DNA of 64,000 nucleotides from Paenibacillus sp. FSL R7-0204. GTDB lineage: Bacteria > Bacillota > Bacilli > Paenibacillales > Paenibacillaceae. The translations under genes were made by a program, and so were the position numbers. This document shows, one piece after another, positions 59,697 through 64,000 of the stretch. The DNA is taken from the NCBI RefSeq assembly GCF_038002225.1, contig NZ_JBBOCA010000001.1, forward strand, positions 5,022,001-5,086,000. Direction: 5' to 3'. The notes under the pieces are model-generated. The model made no database searches. It worked only from the letters and a program-made list of their open reading frames with translations, and was not told the origin of the DNA. Each line of letters starts with the position of its first letter. The stretch's first letter is position 1.

Positions 59697-59728
59697 GGGC
59701 AGTCAGGCAGTCGGGCAGTCGGGCAGTC
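59697..59728. repeat. Four tandem copies of an 8-bp unit
   Basis: GGGCAGTC, AGGCAGTC, GGGCAGTC, GGGCAGTC at 59697-59728, abutting the right end of the MITE-like element. Confidence 0.7.
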
Positions 59729-59741
59729 AGAGGTGTATGCC

Positions 59742-60491
59742 CTAACGCTTCAGCAGCTCCAGCTCACGGGCCGTGAGCTCCCGGCAGGCTCCCTCAGGCA
59801 GAGTCTCATCCAGCTTCAGTTCGCCCATTGACACCCGTTTCAGGAACACTACCTTCTTCCCGACAGCCACGAACATCCGCTTCACCTGATGGAATTTGCC
59901 TTCCGTAATGGTGAGTGAGATATACGACAGCACGCGGCTGCCCCGTTCTCTGCTTAGAATGCTAAGCTGCGCGGGCAGGGTCACATAACCATCCTCAAGC
60001 GTAACGCCCTCGGCAAAAGCAGCCACATCCGCTGCATCGACTTCACCCTCGACGGTAGCCTCATAGGTCTTGGGGACATGCTTGCGCGGGGACAGCAGCT
60101 CATGTGCCAGCTTGCCGTCATTCGTGAGCAGCAGCAGACCCACGGTATCCTTATCCAGCCGACCGACCGGGAACGGCTCGAACAGCGCATGCTCCTGCTT
60201 CAGAAGATCCAGAACCGTACGGTCCCGTTTGTCTTCGGTGGCGGATAATACGCCCGGCGGTTTATTCATCATCAGATAGATGAATTCCCGGTAGAGGACC
60301 GGCTCCCCGCCAACCTCTATGCGGTCCTGCTCCGGGTCTACATGGAACCCGCTGTCTTTGACGACAGCTCCATTTACTGTGATCAGACCCTGCTTGGCCT
60401 GCTTGCGGATATCGCTGCGCGAGCCGATCCCCATGTGGGACAGCACCTTGTCAATCCGTTGCTTCTTATTCGCAGTTGCTCCTGTAGCCAT
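59742..60491 (-). CDS. RsuA-type 16S rRNA pseudouridine synthase
   Basis: N-terminal S4 RNA-binding domain (residues 10-60), then the catalytic core with FIYLMMNKPPGVLSATED and GRLDKDTVGLLLLTNDG carrying the catalytic Asp113. 249 aa. It starts 3 bp after the RsmF-like gene stop on the same strand, so the two rRNA modification enzymes form one operon. Confidence 0.9.
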   Translation of the reverse strand: MATGATANKKQRIDKVLSHMGIGSRSDIRKQAKQGLITVNGAVVKDSGFHVDPEQDRIEVGGEPVLYREFIYLMMNKPPGVLSATEDKRDRTVLDLLKQEHALFEPFPVGRLDKDTVGLLLLTNDGKLAHELLSPRKHVPKTYEATVEGEVDAADVAAFAEGVTLEDGYVTLPAQLSILSRERGSRVLSYISLTITEGKFHQVKRMFVAVGKKVVFLKRVSMGELKLDETLPEGACRELTARELELLKR

Positions 60492-60494
60492 ACT

Positions 60495-62111
60495 CTAAGT
60501 CCACCTCCAGCCTGCGGGATATTCGTTCTTCAGTAGTCCGTCCTGCCATTTGCCCCAACCCACGCTGAAGCCGTCGATGCAGACGAGGGTATAGCCTTTG
60601 TAAGCATGTCCTTCCTTAATCGACAGGCGCTCTGCGGGGATCGACAAGGTCTCCCCCTTCAGGTAGGACACCGCTTCTCCGCTGGCGCTGGATAGCGATA
60701 CCCAGCGGCTGCATTCCTCAGGACGCAATGCTGTAGCGAGCGGATGACCGGGAACGAATCTGCCGCTCTTGATCTGCCCCACATACCAGCCCGGCCGAAC
60801 CGTCTTCAGACCATCCAGCCCTTCACGCGGCAACGGAGAGATATATAGATGGTCGCCGAACCATATCGCATGTCCGGGCGGCTGTGTCCCCAGCAGCTCT
60901 TGAATAAAGTCTGCATAGACCGCGAACGCTATCGCTTCCCCGCCAGTTCGCTGTGACTGCGGACCTGGACCCGTTCCGGCTCTACCAGAGCCGGAGCCGT
61001 GTCCAGATCCGCGTCCTCCCTTGCCGCCCCGGCCGTGATCTGCCCTGCCGGGAACTGCCTTACTGTGAAAGTCTGTTTTCGCAGCCTTGCTCCGGGGTGC
61101 GGCAGACAGACTTCTCTCTCTCTTATCATTTCTTGCTTTTACATTCTCTAAAGTGTCTGTCACCGTAGCTCCATTCTCTGCGGCCCCGGCCTCAAATGCC
61201 TCTCTCGCAGGTCCGCCACTTCCGTCATGGCGCAATACCGCCATGAAATGCCCTTCCCCCTTGACCTTATGCGGCCACAGCCGCGCCGCACCCGGCAATG
61301 GGCCGAGTCCGGCAGCGAACGGACCGGTTCCGCCTACGGGAACCAGCGAGAACTCAGGATGCCCGGACAGGAATCCGGCAATCATCTCCTCGTTCTCCTC
61401 CAGAGCGAACGTGCAGGTGGAGTACACCATAGTACCGCCGGACTTCAGCGCTGAAGCAGCGGCCTGCAGAATTTCCCGCTGCATCTCCGCATATTTGGCC
61501 GGTGTCCCCGGCTCCCATTGCTTGACCATATCCTCGTCCTTGCGGAACATGCCCTCTCCCGAGCAGGGGGCATCGATTAGAATCCGGTCGAAGAACCCCG
61601 GGAAGGCCGCCGCAATCCGCTCAGGGCTTTCGTTGAGTACAATGCCGTTCCGTACTCCGTACAGCTCCAGATTCTTGGCGAGCGCCTTCGTCCGTTCAGG
61701 ATGCAGGTCATTGCTGACCAGCAGGCCTTCGCCCTGCAGCTTGGCGGCAATCTGGGTAGACTTGCCGCCCGGGGCTGCGCACAGATCGAGCACCCGGTCC
61801 CCCGGTTGAACGTCCAGCAGTTCAACCGGGGCCATGGCACTCGGCTCCTGAATATAGTACAGTCCCGCATGATAATAAGGGTGCTTGCCGGGTCTGGCTC
61901 CCTCTCCGGTATAGAAGCCCGAAGGGCACCAAGGAATCGGCTCAAGGGTGAAGGGGGAACGCTCCCGCAGCCCGTCCAGCGTTATTTTCAGTGTATTGGC
62001 ACGGATTCCCCCGTAGGGTGACTGCTGATAGGTATCTGCGAATTGCTCATATTCCGGTCCCAGCAGCTCTTTCATACGCTGCGCGAAAGCTCCGGGCAGT
62101 TGTGCTGTCAT
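60495..62111 (-). CDS. RsmF-like 5-methylcytosine rRNA methyltransferase (paralogue 2)
   Basis: Same family as the 55890 gene. SAM loop LDLCAAPGGKSTQ (109-120), catalytic Cys183 in APCSGEGMF and Cys233 in STCTFALEEN. It is longer, 538 aa, because of a Lys/Gly-rich linker at about residues 315-410 (RGGKGGRGSGHG) between the catalytic and C-terminal parts. It lies in an operon with the RsuA-type gene. Confidence 0.86.
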   Translation of the reverse strand: MTAQLPGAFAQRMKELLGPEYEQFADTYQQSPYGGIRANTLKITLDGLRERSPFTLEPIPWCPSGFYTGEGARPGKHPYYHAGLYYIQEPSAMAPVELLDVQPGDRVLDLCAAPGGKSTQIAAKLQGEGLLVSNDLHPERTKALAKNLELYGVRNGIVLNESPERIAAAFPGFFDRILIDAPCSGEGMFRKDEDMVKQWEPGTPAKYAEMQREILQAAASALKSGGTMVYSTCTFALEENEEMIAGFLSGHPEFSLVPVGGTGPFAAGLGPLPGAARLWPHKVKGEGHFMAVLRHDGSGGPAREAFEAGAAENGATVTDTLENVKARNDKRERSLSAAPRSKAAKTDFHSKAVPGRADHGRGGKGGRGSGHGSGSGRAGTGPGPQSQRTGGEAIAFAVYADFIQELLGTQPPGHAIWFGDHLYISPLPREGLDGLKTVRPGWYVGQIKSGRFVPGHPLATALRPEECSRWVSLSSASGEAVSYLKGETLSIPAERLSIKEGHAYKGYTLVCIDGFSVGWGKWQDGLLKNEYPAGWRWT

Positions 62112-62136
62112 GATGCCTTCCTCCCGCTCAAATAAT

Positions 62137-62162
62137 CAGGAACACCCCTGCGGGTGCTCCTG
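62137..62162 (-). terminator. Terminator after the DUF309 gene
   Basis: Minus strand CAGGAGCACCC pairs with GGGTGTTCCTG around a 4-nt loop, followed by ATTATTTG. It ends the pyrD-relQ-DUF309 operon. Confidence 0.6.
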
Positions 62163-62178
62163 TTGTACCTTACTATAG

Positions 62179-62643
62179 TCAAGCGCCACCCGGGCTGTGC
62201 CTGGGTCTGTCCGGCCGCTGCGGCCCGCGCCGCTGGGGCAGCACAGGCGGAGTAGACTCAGCCGCCAGCCTGACCTCTTCCTCCAGCACAGGGTCTACGA
62301 TGCGGATTGTGAGATCATAATAATCAAAGGACTGATCGTTGTAAGCCTCCAGACGGGCAACATACTCCCCAGCTTCCCGGACCAGCTTCGCCAGATCAAT
62401 ACCCAGCGTCACCGCCGGATATCTGCCCAGTACCTCATGAGACTGCTTCAGCAGAATCAGGCCACCGCGCACATTGGTATTACGGAAATGGTACAGCCCG
62501 ACTGCCACCTGCAGCAGAGCTTTGTATAACGGATCACGCTGCTTCTCCAGCCATAATTCCTCAAGCACCTCATGACATTCGAAATAATCCCTGTCCCGGT
62601 TGAAGTAAATGAGGTAGGCCAGATAGAGCGGCTCATAAGCCAT
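62179..62643 (-). CDS. DUF309 protein, 154 aa
   Basis: DUF309 family (B. subtilis YpuF type): residues 1-60 show LAYLIYFNRDRDYFECHEVLEELW, the family signature, then LLKALLQVAVGLYHFRN. I chose ATG 62643, giving the family's normal start. The tail is proline-rich and basic. It overlaps the alarmone synthetase gene by 11 nt. Function unknown. Confidence 0.75.
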   Translation of the reverse strand: MAYEPLYLAYLIYFNRDRDYFECHEVLEELWLEKQRDPLYKALLQVAVGLYHFRNTNVRGGLILLKQSHEVLGRYPAVTLGIDLAKLVREAGEYVARLEAYNDQSFDYYDLTIRIVDPVLEEEVRLAAESTPPVLPQRRGPQRPDRPRHSPGGA

Positions 62644-63445
62644 CCGGCTCGCTGCCCTTCTTGGCATTCGAGAGCAGCTCGCGCACATGGTCCAGCAATT
62701 CCTTCATTGCATCCATATCCTGAGCCTGCCAGATCGCATTGAACCGTTCCTGGCTCTCAATCGCTTCATTCACAAGATGATAGAAATACAGCTGATGAAT
62801 GGCCTTCAGCAATTGGGTCGTCATGTTCGAGTTCTCCTCGAAGGTCTTCTGGGCCTCCAGAATCTCTTCCCGGATGCTCGACATCTCGCTGTCCAGAATG
62901 GAAGCCGCTTCTGCTGCCGTCTTCAGGCGCACCCGCATTTCATCGGGCAGGCTCTCCCGGTATTTATAATTCAGCGAATGCTCAATGGTTGCCCAGAAGT
63001 TCATCGCCAGTGTACGGATTTGAATTTCAGCCAGTACAATCTTTTGACCCAGCGCAGTCTGTACCGGATACCGGATGATCATATGGAAGCTGCGGTAGCC
63101 GCTTTCCTTATAATTGGTAATGTAGTCCTTCTCATATAATACTTCAAGGTCCTTGCGGGCGCGGATGTATTCCGCCACTCTGCGGATATCCTCGACGAAC
63201 TGGCACATAATGCGAATGCCGGCGATATCCTCGATGCCCGTTTCCAGATCCTCCATTTTTACGTTTAACCGTTTGGCCTTCTCAAGTATGCTAGACAGCC
63301 GCTTCACACGGCCGGTAACGAATTCAATCGGAGTATATTCTTCCCTTTTCTTGAGTTCGGAGCGCATCGTCTTGAATTTAACCTTCAATTCCTCCACCGT
63401 TTGTTCATAAGGAAGCAGAAAAGTTCCCCAGTCCCTGACGTCCAT
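62633..63445 (-). CDS. relQ: Small alarmone synthetase (RelQ/SasB type)
   Basis: Makes (p)ppGpp. Synthetase domain only: EFVTGRVKRLSSILEKAK, IAGIRIMCQF, the substrate loop KESGYRSFH and IQIRTLAMNFWATIEHSLNYK, with a C-terminal helix pair. No hydrolase or TGS domain. ATG 63445 has AGGAGG 8 nt upstream. 270 aa. It lies between pyrD and the DUF309 gene on one transcript. Confidence 0.92.
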   Translation of the reverse strand: MDVRDWGTFLLPYEQTVEELKVKFKTMRSELKKREEYTPIEFVTGRVKRLSSILEKAKRLNVKMEDLETGIEDIAGIRIMCQFVEDIRRVAEYIRARKDLEVLYEKDYITNYKESGYRSFHMIIRYPVQTALGQKIVLAEIQIRTLAMNFWATIEHSLNYKYRESLPDEMRVRLKTAAEAASILDSEMSSIREEILEAQKTFEENSNMTTQLLKAIHQLYFYHLVNEAIESQERFNAIWQAQDMDAMKELLDHVRELLSNAKKGSEPDGL

Positions 63446-63472
63446 CGCCTTGTCCTCCTGTCCATTCATCCT

Positions 63473-64000
63473 TCAGTGATGATCAGCGCCTACCGCATCA
63501 AGGAGCCGCTGGAAGCCGTCCCGCCGCAGCAATTGCCGTAATCCGGCATGCACTCTACGGTTAACCTCCGGCCCTTCATAGATGAGTGCTGTATAAATTT
63601 CGACCAGACTGGCGCCCGCCCGTATCTTATCGTAAGCATCCTGGGCTGTAAAAATCCCGCCCGACCCGATAATCGGCAGCTTGCCGCCAGTCTGACTGTA
63701 GATTCTGCGGATAATCTCTGTAGAACGTTCGCGCAGCGGCTGGCCGCTCAGCCCGCCCGTTTCACCGGCTTTGTCGCTCTGCAGCCCTTCACGGGAGAGT
63801 GTCGTATTGGTGGCAATAATGCCGTCCATTCCGGCTTCCGTGATGGTATGTACCATATATTCCAGCTCAGCGTCACTGACATCGGGAGCGATCTTGACCA
63901 GCAGCCCCTTCGTGATGCCCGTCTTCACCCGCTGCAGCTCCATCTCTTCCTTAACCTCGCTAAGCAGGTTCGAGAGCTCGCTGCCATGCTGAAGACTCCG
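63473..64000 (-). CDS. pyrD: Dihydroorotate dehydrogenase (quinone type), C-terminal part, cut by window end
   Basis: The minus-strand frame continues past the right edge: the last in-window codons read RSLQHGSELSNLLSEVKEE, and inside is VKIAPDVSDAELEYM, IATNTTLSREG with the catalytic Ser/Thr region, SGQPLRERSTEIIR and the FMN phosphate loop LPIIGSGGI. These match the class 2 enzyme that passes electrons to quinone. About 176 codons are seen. It is the first gene of the operon with relQ. Confidence 0.93.
   Translation of the reverse strand, partial: RSLQHGSELSNLLSEVKEEMELQRVKTGITKGLLVKIAPDVSDAELEYMVHTITEAGMDGIIATNTTLSREGLQSDKAGETGGLSGQPLRERSTEIIRRIYSQTGGKLPIIGSGGIFTAQDAYDKIRAGASLVEIYTALIYEGPEVNRRVHAGLRQLLRRDGFQRLLDAVGADHH

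Overview
The window looks like a chromosomal segment of a Paenibacillus-like, spore-forming Firmicute. Evidence: strong GGAGG-type ribosome binding sites, frequent TTG/GTG starts, the Bacillus-lineage pairs yqhH-yqhG and yhaN-yhaO, a YqzE-like protein, a YkvI-like transporter, a 29-residue YjcZ-type sporulation peptide, and moderately high GC outside an AT-rich left end. No rRNA, CRISPR array or transposase gene was found.

Region 1-6.93 kb is AT-rich accessory DNA. It starts with the 5' end of an LCAT-type lipase gene, then small membrane proteins, then a complete type II CBASS anti-phage operon on the minus strand: CD-NTase, Cap2 (E2-E1 fusion), Cap3 (JAMM protease) and Cap5 (HNH-SAVED nuclease). 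It has a clear promoter and a perfect inverted repeat just upstream. The island ends abruptly at the 3' end of nrdJ, next to a small palindrome array.

Region 6.94-24 kb is mostly housekeeping: an adenosylcobalamin-dependent ribonucleotide reductase carrying an intein directly before its radical cysteine and preceded by two NrdR-like boxes, yqhH-yqhG, a secreted protein, a cell-wall amidase, a divergent polysaccharide deacetylase, a MerR regulator divergent from an SDR with two MerR-type promoters, an alpha-toroid protein, a YihY membrane protein, and a PadR-DUF2812 pair.

Region 23.4-28.4 kb is a catabolic-type cluster (GntR regulator, HExxH protein, hydantoinase/oxoprolinase, permease) with repeated operator-like elements in front. 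After small genes (PanE-like, MazG-like, Eis-like GNAT) comes a ten-gene minus-strand operon at 32-43 kb for recycling peptidoglycan amino sugars: murQ, an ABC sugar importer, anmK, a double GNAT, a PIG-L deacetylase, namZ, nagZ and a MurK-type kinase, followed on the upstream side by an RpiR/MurR regulator gene. NamZ and NagZ show no signal peptides, which suggests import first and cleavage in the cytoplasm.

Region 44-64 kb holds a tRNA-Leu(CAG), a 51-bp six-copy hairpin array, an SDR pair, xpt, ykvI, yhaN-yhaO, a glycosyltransferase, two RsmF-like rRNA methyltransferase paralogues, an RsuA-type pseudouridine synthase, a 183-bp MITE-like inverted-repeat element, and an operon of pyrD (cut by the window end), a small alarmone synthetase and a DUF309 gene.
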